Shown here: positions 45,669-54,157 of the stretch, in pieces
Layout: every line of letters begins with the position of its first letter
How positions within the stretch are numbered: the first letter of the stretch is position 1
Source of the DNA: Trichocoleus sp. FACHB-46
GTDB lineage: Bacteria; Cyanobacteriota; Cyanobacteriia; FACHB-46
Assembly: GCF_014695385.1 (NCBI RefSeq)
Contig: NZ_JACJOD010000034.1
Coordinates: 112,878 to 176,877, forward strand
Direction of reading: 5' to 3'
Length of the DNA: 64,000 nucleotides
Notes under the pieces: model-generated
The model's database searches: none
What the model was told of the DNA's origin: nothing
What the model saw: the letters and a program-made list of their open reading frames with translations, nothing else
Translations under genes and position numbers: made by a program

Positions 45669-46910
45669 TTATACCTTTTCCTTGGGTGGTGGTGTGATGC
45701 TCCCCCGATTCAGCAACTCATCGATTTCTCGCAGGAGGCCAAAATCTTCTTTGGGTAAAGGTCGCCCTTCCGAGAAGTTCTCACCTATAGCAGGATATTT
45801 CTCTAGGAAAGAGAAGGCTTGGCGGAACTGACGCGGACCTGCTGCGACTGGGGCATCTAAGTGGCAGGGGATAACCTGATGAAAGTCCCATTTTGCAACT
45901 TGGTCGGCCCACTTAAGAGTAATCTCAGGGGCACGGTTGAGAATCAAAGTTTGTAGCACCGGAGCCACAAATAAACGGCCTCCTCCTCGCAACGCTTCAA
46001 ACGATCGCTGCCAATCTTCTTGCCACTGAAAAGGAAATAACCCAAAATATGCCTTTTTTGAGCGATCGGGAGCGTTGCGGGCTTCTCTCCATGCATCTCC
46101 TAGCTTCACGGGTTCTAAAGCGCTAGGACGGAAATAGAACGCGAAGAGGGCAATCCGCTTCCATCCTTTATGTCGATTCTCTGCATTGTCCTCCACTACT
46201 TCGGAGCCGCTATCTTTAGCATGAAAGAGCAAGGCATAGGGGTCTAGCTGCACGATCGCGGGTGGTTCTTCGGGGACAGACATCACCGAATCGGTCACGA
46301 GCAGGGTGCGCGATCGCTTGTGGAAACAGGCAATCTCCCCAAATGACCCAGCCCCCAGATCGATGTCTAAGACCGCATAATCTATCTCTTTGGCAAAAGG
46401 TGCTTGGCTGCTGTCTTCGGGAATGACGTGGGTGCGCTTCATCGGGAATCCCAGCCAGCTCAGCGGCAAATTGATCGGGAAGCTCCACTGGTGAGGCGCG
46501 ACGAAAACTTGTGCATTGGGAAAGCGTCTGGCGAAAGGCCCAACAAAAACTTTGTGCTCTAGACCAGAACTCGTGGGCAGGATGATGTATTTCACTTCAC
46601 CATGTGCTGCCACCAGTTCCTCAACTAGGCGGATACATTCTGGAGTGGGGGCAACTGGCGCATAAACCAGCAGTCCTCCTGCTTCGAGTCTCACAACGGT
46701 CATGCGGATGGGCACGATCACGTAAAAAACGCCTTGGATCTGGTCGAAGGTCCAAATAGTGTCTTTAACCACTTCTTGGCGGAGTGTGCGCCGTTTGCCA
46801 AATGGGTAGAGTGGTACGGCGGGCCAAAACCGCCACGTCCAGTCTTTCGGATTGCTTGTCTCAATTGGTTGTCCTTGCATATCCTGTCCGTTCATCGTGG
46901 TTCTATCCAC
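45669..46910 (-). CDS. DUF4336 domain-containing protein
   Basis: A 413-residue soluble protein of a cyanobacterial and plant family. The pattern WTFDQIQGVFYVIVPIRMTV, then PTPECIRLVEEL, KYIILPTSSGLEHKVFVGPF and VFVAPHQWSFP is typical. The fold is distantly like metallo-beta-lactamases (PTSSGLEH, later CHLDAP), but the usual HxHxDH is absent and catalysis is unproven. The end LNRGSITPPPKEK is short and basic. It is separated from the M15-like gene by 34 bp on the same strand, so co-transcription is possible. Confidence 0.85.
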   Translation of the reverse strand: MDRTTMNGQDMQGQPIETSNPKDWTWRFWPAVPLYPFGKRRTLRQEVVKDTIWTFDQIQGVFYVIVPIRMTVVRLEAGGLLVYAPVAPTPECIRLVEELVAAHGEVKYIILPTSSGLEHKVFVGPFARRFPNAQVFVAPHQWSFPINLPLSWLGFPMKRTHVIPEDSSQAPFAKEIDYAVLDIDLGAGSFGEIACFHKRSRTLLVTDSVMSVPEEPPAIVQLDPYALLFHAKDSGSEVVEDNAENRHKGWKRIALFAFYFRPSALEPVKLGDAWREARNAPDRSKKAYFGLFPFQWQEDWQRSFEALRGGGRLFVAPVLQTLILNRAPEITLKWADQVAKWDFHQVIPCHLDAPVAAGPRQFRQAFSFLEKYPAIGENFSEGRPLPKEDFGLLREIDELLNRGSITPPPKEKV

Positions 46911-47070
46911 GCCACGACCCCCATCCCGAAAGCGTACACTACTACTGTTAAGTCTAGCTTTTGGACATTAGAAAATTTTTTAATCTGTATCTGCCGTAAG
47001 TATGATTGCTCGGTTCGGTAAGAATAAGGCTTAACTCGAACTGCGTCTCGTACTTATGTCTAGTAATTTC

Positions 47071-47114
47071 TGCGATCGCTACTCTATAAATACCCCTTGC
47101 ATCAGCCTAATGAG
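47071..47114 (+). repeat. Direct repeat upstream of the GNAT gene
   Basis: The 44-bp segment TGCGATCGCTACTCTATAAA-TACCCCTTG... matches 47805-47848 at 37 of 44 positions by eye, including an unbroken AAATACCCCTTG. Confidence 0.7.
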
Positions 47115-47220
47115 ACGTTACAGAACTTATGTAACTCAAACTTTTGGTTCGAGCGAAGGCTTACCCGTTAGCTGCTAGGTGCTAAATTTAAGTTGCTTAT
47201 TTTTGCTGATAACTCCATTA

Positions 47221-47844
47221 ATGAGTGGAACATCTTGGGCGCTGACAATTGAGACTGAGCGACTTATTCTTCGTCCGCAAGAGCCTGATGATTATAAATC
47301 TTGGTATGCAGGTTATTCAGGCCGCTTGCCCCAGCAGCACAAATATGATGAAGGACAAGTTAGCTTGGATGGCTGTGACCTAAATTGGTTTTCAGATTTA
47401 TGCAAGCGCCATCAAGAACAAGCTTCAAGTGACTATGCTTATATAGTTGGTGTGTTTTCCAAGAAAACGAATCAGCATCTTGGCAACATTGATATTTCAA
47501 CAATTCAACGAGAAGAGAAACAGTGGGCTAATTTAGGCTATGGCATTCATAATCAATACTGGAAACAAGGTTTCGGCAAGGAAGCCGTAAGAGCAGCTTT
47601 GAGGTCTGGGTTTGAAGATTTTGGGTATCATCGCATTGAGGCAGCGATCAATCTTGATAACTATTCCTCTATTTCTCTAGCTCAAAGTGTTGGTTTGCAA
47701 AAGGAGTGCGTTCGTCGAGGTTTTTATTATGAGGCTGATCAATGGGTAGATCATGTCATTTATGTCGCTCTGCCTTCTGATTTAGGACTAGTTGAGAAAC
47801 CGCCTGCGATCGCCGCTCTACAAATACCCCTTGAGTCAGCTTAA
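47221..47844 (+). CDS. GNAT family N-acetyltransferase (RimJ/RimL type)
   Basis: A 207-residue enzyme from the ATG at 47221 (MSGTSWALTIETERLILR); an earlier GTG at 47179 is less likely. It transfers acetyl from acetyl-CoA to an amine. RimJ-type marks are ERLILRPQEPDDY, LGNIDIS, the acetyl-CoA loop YWKQGFGKEAVRAALRSGF and HRIEAAINLDNYSSISLAQSVGLQKECV. The acceptor is unknown. Its last 13 codons (ending AIAALQIPLESA) lie in a copy of the direct repeat also found at 47071, so the C-terminus has been rewritten by the repeat. The flanking repeats and AT-rich coding suggest acquisition. Confidence 0.88.
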   Translation: MSGTSWALTIETERLILRPQEPDDYKSWYAGYSGRLPQQHKYDEGQVSLDGCDLNWFSDLCKRHQEQASSDYAYIVGVFSKKTNQHLGNIDISTIQREEKQWANLGYGIHNQYWKQGFGKEAVRAALRSGFEDFGYHRIEAAINLDNYSSISLAQSVGLQKECVRRGFYYEADQWVDHVIYVALPSDLGLVEKPPAIAALQIPLESA

Positions 47845-47848
47845 TTAG
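47805..47848 (+). repeat. Direct repeat overlapping the 3' end of the GNAT gene
   Basis: Second copy of the 44-bp repeat of 47071-47114. It supplies the last codons and stop of the GNAT gene. Confidence 0.7.
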
Positions 47849-47926
47849 CTCTCTATGTAATCACCCCGTAGAGGAGCTTAGGTAGAAAGAGTACACCTAA
47901 TAAATAGCTAGGTGGCAGGGGGAAAC

Positions 47927-48553
47927 ATGACAGAAGAACCAGACAAACCGAAACACAGAAACAAGGTGCGGGAGCGTGCAGACGCAATCAAACCGTACCT
48001 GTGCAAGAACCTGATTGCAGTCTTAGAAAATCCCCATGACATAAAAAACATTGGGACGGTCATAAGGAACGTAAACGCCTTGGGTGTAGAAAAGGCTTAC
48101 GTGGTAGATCCTAAAGGTGCGTTACCGGATGACTGGCAGGACATGAGGGAAAGAAATTCACTATCCAAGACTTCCGTGTCGGCAATCAAGTGGAGTTTCG
48201 TTAAGCGCTTCGACAGCACTGAGGCTTGCTTGGCACATCTAGAAGAAAACCGCTTTGTGTCCATTGTTACGTCTCCACACGTGAAGGGAATGAAGAATGA
48301 AGTCTTGGATGAGGCGGATTACACCATCTATACCAAGTTAGCAGTATGGTTCGGCAATGAAGCTAAAGGCATCAGTGACGAAGCAGTAAAGCGGAGTGAA
48401 ATGTGTGTAAGCATCCCTATGTTTGGCATGATTGAGAGCCTGAATCTAGGCACAACATCAGGAATAGTTTTGTACGAAATTACGAAGCAACGTCGTGAGT
48501 ATCAGAAAAAATATAAATGGCGAAATAAACGAGGTGAGAAAAGTGATGCCTAA
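47927..48553 (+). CDS. SPOUT (TrmH) family RNA 2'-O-methyltransferase
   Basis: A 208-residue protein; the ATG at 47927 has GGGGG six bases before it, better than the GTG at 47912. It would methylate a ribose in tRNA or rRNA using SAM. SpoU motifs: 1, ENPHDIKNIGTVIRNVNALG; 2, LAVWFGNEAKGISDEAV; 3, IPMFGMIESLNLGTTSGIVL, where the usual VSxA is LGTT. The tail is basic (YKWRNKRGEK). The gene has no HIP1 octamer and its TAA stop is inside the GCCTAAC of an attC-like hairpin, as in integron gene cassettes. Likely acquired. Confidence 0.85.
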   Translation: MTEEPDKPKHRNKVRERADAIKPYLCKNLIAVLENPHDIKNIGTVIRNVNALGVEKAYVVDPKGALPDDWQDMRERNSLSKTSVSAIKWSFVKRFDSTEACLAHLEENRFVSIVTSPHVKGMKNEVLDEADYTIYTKLAVWFGNEAKGISDEAVKRSEMCVSIPMFGMIESLNLGTTSGIVLYEITKQRREYQKKYKWRNKRGEKSDA

Positions 48554-48634
48554 CAACCCTGTTGCACCCGACCGGGGCGGGGCGATTGGGGGAACTCAAC
48601 CGTCCCGGCGGTAGGTGGACGGGAACGTTATGGC
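48548..48634. repeat. attC-like hairpin overlapping the SPOUT gene stop
   Basis: GCCTAAC (48548-48554) and GTTATGGC (48627-48634) form the outer pair with one bulge. Nested inside are CCC (48557-48559) with GGG (48621-48623), CACC (48565-48568) with GGTG (48614-48617) and CCGGGGCGG (48572-48580) with CCGTCCCGG (48600-48608). Unpaired bases between blocks and the RYYYAAC-like left core are features of integron attC sites. The right core departs from GTTRRRY at one place. Confidence 0.5.
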
Positions 48635-48701
48635 ACAGCTTCTCAATAGAGATGGCGCAGCAAGCTTACTTGTTAGCATGATCAGTTAGTTGGCGATCGC
48701 C

Positions 48702-49262
48702 CTATCTCATCTTTAACCAGCTAAATACTTGATCTGTGGTTAATTGCAAATCGATGCCATCCAAAACAGTTAAAGCATCATGGCCGTGGCGTAGTTCTGG
48801 TTGTTGCTGAGGTAAAAAGACTAGAACCGAGCGATCGCCTGGATCAACCAACCAACCTAACTCACAACCCTGTTTCAAGCAGTGCAAGATATTGCCCGTC
48901 ACTCGGTTAGGGCTTTGCTCAGGGGAAAGAATTTCAATCGTCCAAGCGGGAGCTACTAAAACATCATCAACAGGTTCTCCATTCTCATCAAACTTGATTT
49001 GCTCCCAACGTAAAACCGCTATATCCGGGACAATCGATCTACCTGCAAAAGTACAGCGTAATTCCGGAAAGGCATAAGCAATTCGCAATTCTTCAGTGAC
49101 TCGATTAATGGCATCGGTCAGTTTTCCCTGAAGTCGAGAATGGCGCGTCTTCGGCATTGGCTTCTGAATAATTTCGCCATCAATATATTGACTGGCAGGG
49201 TTTGTTTCTGGCAAAACCAAAAACTCTTCCAGCGTGATTGATGTCGGCTTCGCAACAGTCAT
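48702..49262 (-). CDS. Uma2 family (DUF820) endonuclease-like protein
   Basis: A 186-residue paralogue of the protein at 40788-41357; shared blocks include LEEFLVLPETNPASQYIDGE, IIQKPMPK, AFPELRCTFAGRSIVPDIAV and WTIEILSPEQS with GNILHCLKQG. The PD-(D/E)XK Asp and Glu are kept. The two copies bracket the 41-49 kb accessory region in opposite orientation. Activity and target are unknown for this family. Confidence 0.9.
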   Translation of the reverse strand: MTVAKPTSITLEEFLVLPETNPASQYIDGEIIQKPMPKTRHSRLQGKLTDAINRVTEELRIAYAFPELRCTFAGRSIVPDIAVLRWEQIKFDENGEPVDDVLVAPAWTIEILSPEQSPNRVTGNILHCLKQGCELGWLVDPGDRSVLVFLPQQQPELRHGHDALTVLDGIDLQLTTDQVFSWLKMR

Positions 49263-49343
49263 GATTTGTTAGTGTTGCTCAGGGCTATTTGCTCTCAGTT
49301 TATCCTAGGCAATCCAGCAAGTTGCGATCGCCCTTACTCTTCA

Positions 49344-49613
49344 TTACTTAAAGAAAGCACCAAAGTTAAATTGCAATACACTCAAAATGCTGGTGACGCT
49401 GAGAACTGAGAGAATGCTTCCGGCGCTGAAGCAGCCCAGAATACTGCCTGCACTCCCTACACTCAAAATACTGCCAGTGCTGCCAATACTTAAAATGCTG
49501 CCCGCACTGCCAATGCTCAAGATGCTACCGCTGCTGGCAATGCTTAAGATGCTGCGGTGACTGGCCCAGCTTAAAACACTATGGTCTGCAAGCGGCTCAT
49601 GTTCACCCATCAT
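49344..49613 (-). CDS. Small nonapeptide-repeat (SILSxxSxG) protein
   Basis: An 89-residue protein made of about eight consecutive 9-residue units between residues 12 and 82: SVLSWASHR, SILSIASSG, SILSIGSAG, SILSIGSTG, SILSVGSAG, SILGCFSAG, SILSVLSVT and SILSVLQF. Ser and Ile/Leu fall at fixed places, as in narrow beta-solenoids. The 27-bp units are diverged in silent positions, so this is not a fresh slippage array. It has no signal peptide. Function unknown; ATG start preceded by AAGAGATAAATG. Confidence 0.7.
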   Translation of the reverse strand: MMGEHEPLADHSVLSWASHRSILSIASSGSILSIGSAGSILSIGSTGSILSVGSAGSILGCFSAGSILSVLSVTSILSVLQFNFGAFFK

Positions 49614-49832
49614 TTATCTCTTGAAATAGCGTCTGCTTCAGGTATGGGCGGATTCTATCACAGAGCAGCAATTCAACTGTGGAATATTAGTGAAGAGAGC
49701 GATCGCCTAGAGTTGGAGCCTAGCGATCGTTCTTTGTCATTCTGCTGAACTTGCTAGCAGGCATTGAGCAAACTTCAGTAGACGGAGTGAGAAATGATAG
49801 TTATATAGTGATGTATCTATTTAGACCTGCTT

Positions 49833-50198
49833 TTACTGGGTTTCAATCAAAACAGTCACGGCAGCGATCGCGACAAACATATCGTCATTTTTGTCGTTGA
49901 ATTGAGGAATGGCACGACCTTGAACCACCATACCGCCGGACTCAACTTTTAGGCTTTTGCGGCCAAAGGGTAGCACTGCCAACACTTCCGCTTCCCGCAC
50001 TTGCTCTGGATAAGGCACAGCTACCTGGACCTCAACAATCATCTCGTTTGGGTCGCTCAGTCCTGCCACTTCCCACACTCCAGGTAAGGCATTGTGAGCG
50101 ATCGCATTGCGTACAGCTCTAGCGGCTGCAACGGTTGGCTCTTGCCCGTGCTGGTCTACTCCCATTCCCATCTCAATCACTAGGCGCTTACAAGTCAT
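49833..50198 (-). CDS. Lin0512 family protein
   Basis: A 121-residue protein of the Lin0512 family. Marks: RLVIEMGMGVDQHGQEPTVA near the start, AARAVRNAIAHNALPG and the end region NDDMFVAIAAVTVLIETQ. It is a compact alpha/beta protein related in form to pterin- or tautomerase-like families. No reaction has been assigned that I know of. A ribosome-site-like AGAGAG precedes the ATG. It is single, with a 476-bp gap on its 5' side. Confidence 0.85.
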   Translation of the reverse strand: MTCKRLVIEMGMGVDQHGQEPTVAAARAVRNAIAHNALPGVWEVAGLSDPNEMIVEVQVAVPYPEQVREAEVLAVLPFGRKSLKVESGGMVVQGRAIPQFNDKNDDMFVAIAAVTVLIETQ

Positions 50199-50674
50199 AC
50201 GGCTCTCTCTAAAGGTTCTACAGATTTCTTCACAGCTTATAGCGATTCTGCCTGTGTAGGTGCGTAAGCGTAAAGGAGTGAAATCAGAAAAAGCTTTAGC
50301 GAAAATTTATATAAGGGATGAATAGCCACAGCTTCGTAAAGTTCAAGCAAACTTTCTCACTTGTACGATTGTCAATCATTCCATCTGTAGGATTTACTAA
50401 ATCGAGACTTTGCTAAAGTTTTATTCCCGTACAAATACTTAAACAAGCTACAGGAAGCAATGGTTGGGTAGCGGGTCCAGCTACTCAGAATAGGGTGATC
50501 TAGAAATAGTTGAGAAGTTGGTGTTTAGAATATAGCCGTTGATTCTTTTTGAATGCAGCGCCTCTAAACAGATAACGGTAGGACGCTGACAGTTGAGTGA
50601 CTGTGGCTCGGAGATCTAGCGATTCAGCTGATTGTGTCTAGCGCAAACCAACAGTCGTTTTTCTAATAGGTATC
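50199..50674. other. 476-bp divergent gap before the FHA gene
   Basis: It contains no supported gene and no HIP1 octamer. It must hold promoters for the Lin0512 gene on the left and the FHA gene on the right. No RNA structure was recognised. Confidence 0.4.
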
Positions 50675-51226
50675 ATGTCGAACCTGAAGCCAAATAGCAG
50701 TTCTGGTTATGTAACCCTGAATGCTTTGAAACAAAACCCTGCTCTCTCTCGTTTGATGTTTACGACTCAACCCACGAGTGCGGAGCAGATGGCAACGATT
50801 ATTGAACCTATTCTGCAAGCTCCCCAACGTTGTAGTATTACTCCGCTATACATTCAGGCGATCGCGACTGCGGAAACCACCATTTTGGCGACAAATCTTG
50901 GTTCCCCCCAAGAACTTCAGGTGACTGAAAAGGCTGCTAATTGGTTGATTGGGCGCAATGCTACCTGTGCCATTACAGTTGCTCACCGCTCAGTCTCCCG
51001 CTGTCATGCCGTGATTGGCTACTATCCCAGCCGCGATTTTTATATTGCGGATGTAGGCAGTAGTAACGGCACTTGGGTAAATCGTCGTCGCTTAGCCCAC
51101 CTAGAACGCCACCTATTGCAAGATGGCGACTTGATTCAGCTAGGCTCTCTTTGTGTAGAGTTTTTTGTAGCTACGGGCGATCGCTTAGCGCCTGAAGGCA
51201 ATGAAGCCACAGCTACCCATCATTAA
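50675..51226 (+). CDS. FHA domain-containing protein
   Basis: A 183-residue protein with a single forkhead-associated domain at about residues 85-165. The phosphothreonine-binding marks are all visible: LIGRNATCAITV, HRSVSRCHAVIGY, DVGSSNGTWVNRRRL and LLQDGDLIQLG. FHA domains read Thr-phosphorylated partners, so it should act with a Ser/Thr kinase, but none is encoded nearby. The N-terminal 80 residues contain no recognised domain. A strong terminator follows the stop. Confidence 0.9.
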   Translation: MSNLKPNSSSGYVTLNALKQNPALSRLMFTTQPTSAEQMATIIEPILQAPQRCSITPLYIQAIATAETTILATNLGSPQELQVTEKAANWLIGRNATCAITVAHRSVSRCHAVIGYYPSRDFYIADVGSSNGTWVNRRRLAHLERHLLQDGDLIQLGSLCVEFFVATGDRLAPEGNEATATHH

Positions 51227-51300
51227 AGATTCGGACTAAGCTTTGTTTAGCCAACCGGGTCTACCTGTTTTTCTTGAGATACGTTTCCAACTCCATCACG

Positions 51301-51333
51301 CCCTCCTCTTCTAAATTGAAAGGAGGGTTTTTC
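51301..51333 (+). terminator. Rho-independent terminator after the FHA gene
   Basis: CCCTCCT (51301-51307) pairs with AGGAGGG (51321-51327), with inner A-T pairs, and is followed by TTTTTC. It would stop plus-strand transcription 75 bp after the FHA gene. Confidence 0.85.
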
Positions 51334-51376
51334 GTTGGGCTTTGGCCAACCTAGCAAGCGCTCAGCTCAGGAAAAG

Positions 51377-53398
51377 CTAGGAAGCAGCAGGCTGTGCTTC
51401 GCGATCGAGCAGTTGTTGAAACTGGATTGTGTCTTGGCGCGGATCAGCGTAAGTAACCTTAACTTCCATGCGATCGCCTGGAGATGCTGCTTTGGTCAGC
51501 CGAATCGCCAATTCCAGCCCTAAGTCCTCTAGCAAGATCAGCGCTAAGTTTTCGTGCTCTCGCAGCCAGCGCAACACCAAAGCTTGCCATACTTCATGGG
51601 TATGACGACGCAGGTATTCCAAGCCCCAATAGCGGTTGGTTTGTCGCTCTACCGAAGTTGCTTCTTGAGCTACAGCACCCACGCTCATCAACAACTCTTT
51701 CATCTCTTCTACCGAGAATGGTAGCGGTGTGCCTCGTAGATGAGCCTTGATTTGGAAATGCGCCAGCAAATCTGTATAGCGCCGAATGGGTGAAGTGACT
51801 TGAGTATAAGTGTCTAGGCCGAGGCTGGCATGTCGCGCAGGGGTAATGCTCATTTCACTGCGGGGCATACAGCGACGAATCGCGCAGGAGCGCACAGGGC
51901 CAGCAGGCAGTTGCAATAACTCTTCTTCGGGTGGTAGCTCTGGCTGAGTTTGGTTGCGGAAGGGAATTGCTAAGTTATGCGCCTGACCGTAGCGGGCCGC
52001 CACTTCTCCAGCCAAAATCATCATTTCAGCCACAAGTTGGCGAGATTGAGAAACTTCTAAGACTTCAATCGTAATCTCGTCATCGTGGACCTTGATGGAA
52101 GATTCTGGCATGTTGATGCTGATGGCACCTTGAGAGTGCCGCCAGGTCTGCCGCCGCTTGGCCCAGCTTGCGATCGCCTGGAGTTCAGATTCACCTAGAA
52201 CTCCCAACTCCAACATCTCGTCGACATCTTCGTAGGTGAGGCGATAAGTGGGCTTAATCAGGCTAGTTTGAATTTGGTAGTCTGCGATCGCCCCAGATTC
52301 ATCCAGAATCACTCCAAAACTCAGGGCGTAACAGATTTTCCCCTGAATCAAGCTCATGGGGCCTGTCGCCAGTTCCGGCGGAAACATGGGGATGATGCCA
52401 GTTGGCAGATAAATGGTGGTGCTGCGTCGGCGTGCTTCTAGATCTAGATCGTCTCCTGGCACAATCCAGCGCGTTGGATCAGCAATGTGAATCCAGAGCT
52501 TTTGACGGCCATCTTCTAGGTACTCCAAGCTGACGCCATCGTCAATCTCTCGCGTACTCTCATCGTCAATGGTGTAGACTTTTAGACCCGTCAGATCAAG
52601 CCGTCCCTCGACATCGAGATCGGGGGGTGGAGACTCTAAGCAACGTTTTGCGACTTCCAGCACTTTGGTAGAAAATTGAGTGGGGATTTGACTGCGGCGT
52701 ACAAACAGATTCTCGTGGACGCTCCACAACCCTAAATCCACCAAGAGTTGGAAACCAGCTTGAGGAGTTTCAGGTCTTCCGAGAGCAGCCAAAGTTTCTA
52801 AGGCTGGCGTCCGGTGAGAAGCTTCTTCTCCTAAGGTAGCAAACCGCTCTAGGGCTTCGAGGCGACCGCGATCGCTGTTCTGCCATTCTACGGCTTGATC
52901 CGTTAAGGCTTGCTGGATTCGAGTCAAAAATTCTTGCCATTCCCGCTGCTTTTGACCCGCCACTGTTAGCTGGTGCTTCAACTCCGCAACCTGAGTCGCT
53001 GAGCGAGGCTCGTAGTGGTCTCCCTTCTGCTTAAAGTAGAGCTTGTCTTCTGAGAGTAAATAATGAGCGGCATAGCACAGAGGCGGACTCTGGTCTGAGA
53101 ACAGTAACAAAGCCATGCCCGCGGGATCAACCGTCTCACTGTCTTCCACCAACAGTTCCCAAGCCACCTCTAGACTAGAGGGGTCGAGATAAGCCTCCAC
53201 TTCCTTCAGAAATTGAGGGATTTCCGACGGCTTGTAACTTTGGCCTGTAACGGTGTAGGTGACTTGCCGAGGATGAAGGGTGTAAGACTGGCCACGTTCA
53301 TCCAACACGATCCAGTGCTTTTTACCCTCTGGACGTTCTAGAACTGCCAGCCGACGATCGCTATGCAGTCGAAATTCAACGAGAGTTCCCTTCTCCAC
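51377..53398 (-). CDS. RNase II/R family exoribonuclease
   Basis: A 673-residue 3'-5' exoribonuclease. The N-terminal 230 residues form a region with an SH3-like start (GTLVEFRLHSDRRLAVLE). The RNB catalytic domain runs from about 240 to 600: TIDDESTREIDDGVSLEYL holds the metal-binding Asp residues, HIADPTRWIVPGDDLD follows, and MPRSEMS and ITSPIRRYTDLLAH are the late motifs. A short S1-like end completes it. In cyanobacteria this gene often follows rpmG and rpsR, as here, and a member was called zam in Synechocystis. It degrades structured or messenger RNA. Confidence 0.93.
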   Translation of the reverse strand: MEKGTLVEFRLHSDRRLAVLERPEGKKHWIVLDERGQSYTLHPRQVTYTVTGQSYKPSEIPQFLKEVEAYLDPSSLEVAWELLVEDSETVDPAGMALLLFSDQSPPLCYAAHYLLSEDKLYFKQKGDHYEPRSATQVAELKHQLTVAGQKQREWQEFLTRIQQALTDQAVEWQNSDRGRLEALERFATLGEEASHRTPALETLAALGRPETPQAGFQLLVDLGLWSVHENLFVRRSQIPTQFSTKVLEVAKRCLESPPPDLDVEGRLDLTGLKVYTIDDESTREIDDGVSLEYLEDGRQKLWIHIADPTRWIVPGDDLDLEARRRSTTIYLPTGIIPMFPPELATGPMSLIQGKICYALSFGVILDESGAIADYQIQTSLIKPTYRLTYEDVDEMLELGVLGESELQAIASWAKRRQTWRHSQGAISINMPESSIKVHDDEITIEVLEVSQSRQLVAEMMILAGEVAARYGQAHNLAIPFRNQTQPELPPEEELLQLPAGPVRSCAIRRCMPRSEMSITPARHASLGLDTYTQVTSPIRRYTDLLAHFQIKAHLRGTPLPFSVEEMKELLMSVGAVAQEATSVERQTNRYWGLEYLRRHTHEVWQALVLRWLREHENLALILLEDLGLELAIRLTKAASPGDRMEVKVTYADPRQDTIQFQQLLDREAQPAAS

Positions 53399-53609
53399 CA
53401 GCTTTTGCTAACCCCAGTATGGCTTTTGCGGTTTACTGATCAGCGCGCTCTATTCAGCTAACTATGGAGCCTTAGCCGATTGAGTCGGAGTGTCTTTATT
53501 CTGTCCATGCGAAATTGCACCCACGTCTATAGTAAGGCGGGTTGGTATCACCTGGCAGAAACTTTAGACCCAATTTTGTCGAAAAACCCCTCCGAGGGGA
53601 GAGGTAAAT

Positions 53610-53825
53610 TTAACCTTCTTGGTTTACGAAAGGCAGCAGAGCGATGAGGCGAGCTCGTTTGATCGCCACGGTTAGATCGCGCTGTTGCTTGGCAGTCAAA
53701 CCAGTGATCCGCCGAGGCAAAATCTTGCCACGCTCAGTGATGAACTTGCGGAGCAAATCCACATCTTTGTAATCAATGGGTTCTTCGGGCTTGATGGGGG
53801 AAACGCGACGGCGGAAGTAAGTCAT
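53610..53825 (-). CDS. rpsR: 30S ribosomal protein S18
   Basis: A 71-residue protein matching S18 of the small ribosomal subunit: [20 protein letters not shown], then [20 protein letters not shown] and [20 protein letters not shown]. The basic RNA-binding helix is complete. It lies 104 bp after rpmG and 211 bp before the RNase II gene on the same strand. No zinc-binding cysteines are present, as expected for this S18 type. Confidence 0.97.
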   Translation of the reverse strand: MTYFRRRVSPIKPEEPIDYKDVDLLRKFITERGKILPRRITGLTAKQQRDLTVAIKRARLIALLPFVNQEG

Positions 53826-53929
53826 AGCAATTGTTTGTGAGTCAAAAATCTTCAGAAAAACAGCGGACCAGAAACTAATAGAGCCTTGAATCCAGAAAAA
53901 TAACCTTTCAAGGATTTTCAGACAGCAAT

Positions 53930-54118
53930 CTATTTAATTTCTTTATGAGACGTGTGCTTGTTGCAGTGGGTGCAGAACTTGTTGAGTTCCAACCGAGCAG
54001 TGGTGTTGCGACGGTTCTTGGTGGTGGTGTACCGAGAGACTCCTGCCGAACGCTTTGCAGCGTTGGTACGGCACTCAGTGCACTCCAGCGTAATGATGAT
54101 ACGGACGCCCTTAGCCAT
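53930..54118 (-). CDS. rpmG: 50S ribosomal protein L33
   Basis: A 62-residue L33 with both zinc-ribbon cysteine pairs ([10 protein letters not shown] and [11 protein letters not shown]), so this is the zinc-binding form. The motif [20 protein letters not shown] is typical. It forms a conserved small operon with rpsR downstream. The RDD-family gene ends 39 bp upstream on the same strand, so it may be read in the same transcript. Confidence 0.97.
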   Translation of the reverse strand: MAKGVRIIITLECTECRTNAAKRSAGVSRYTTTKNRRNTTARLELNKFCTHCNKHTSHKEIK

Positions 54119-54157
54119 AGTTCCAGCCGTTCAAAAATGCGAATTAGACACAATCTC

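Noticed and set aside
49344..49613. Regular 27-bp units as a possible CRISPR array
   Set aside because: Units are contiguous without unique spacers, keep a reading frame and vary at silent sites, so this is a protein repeat.
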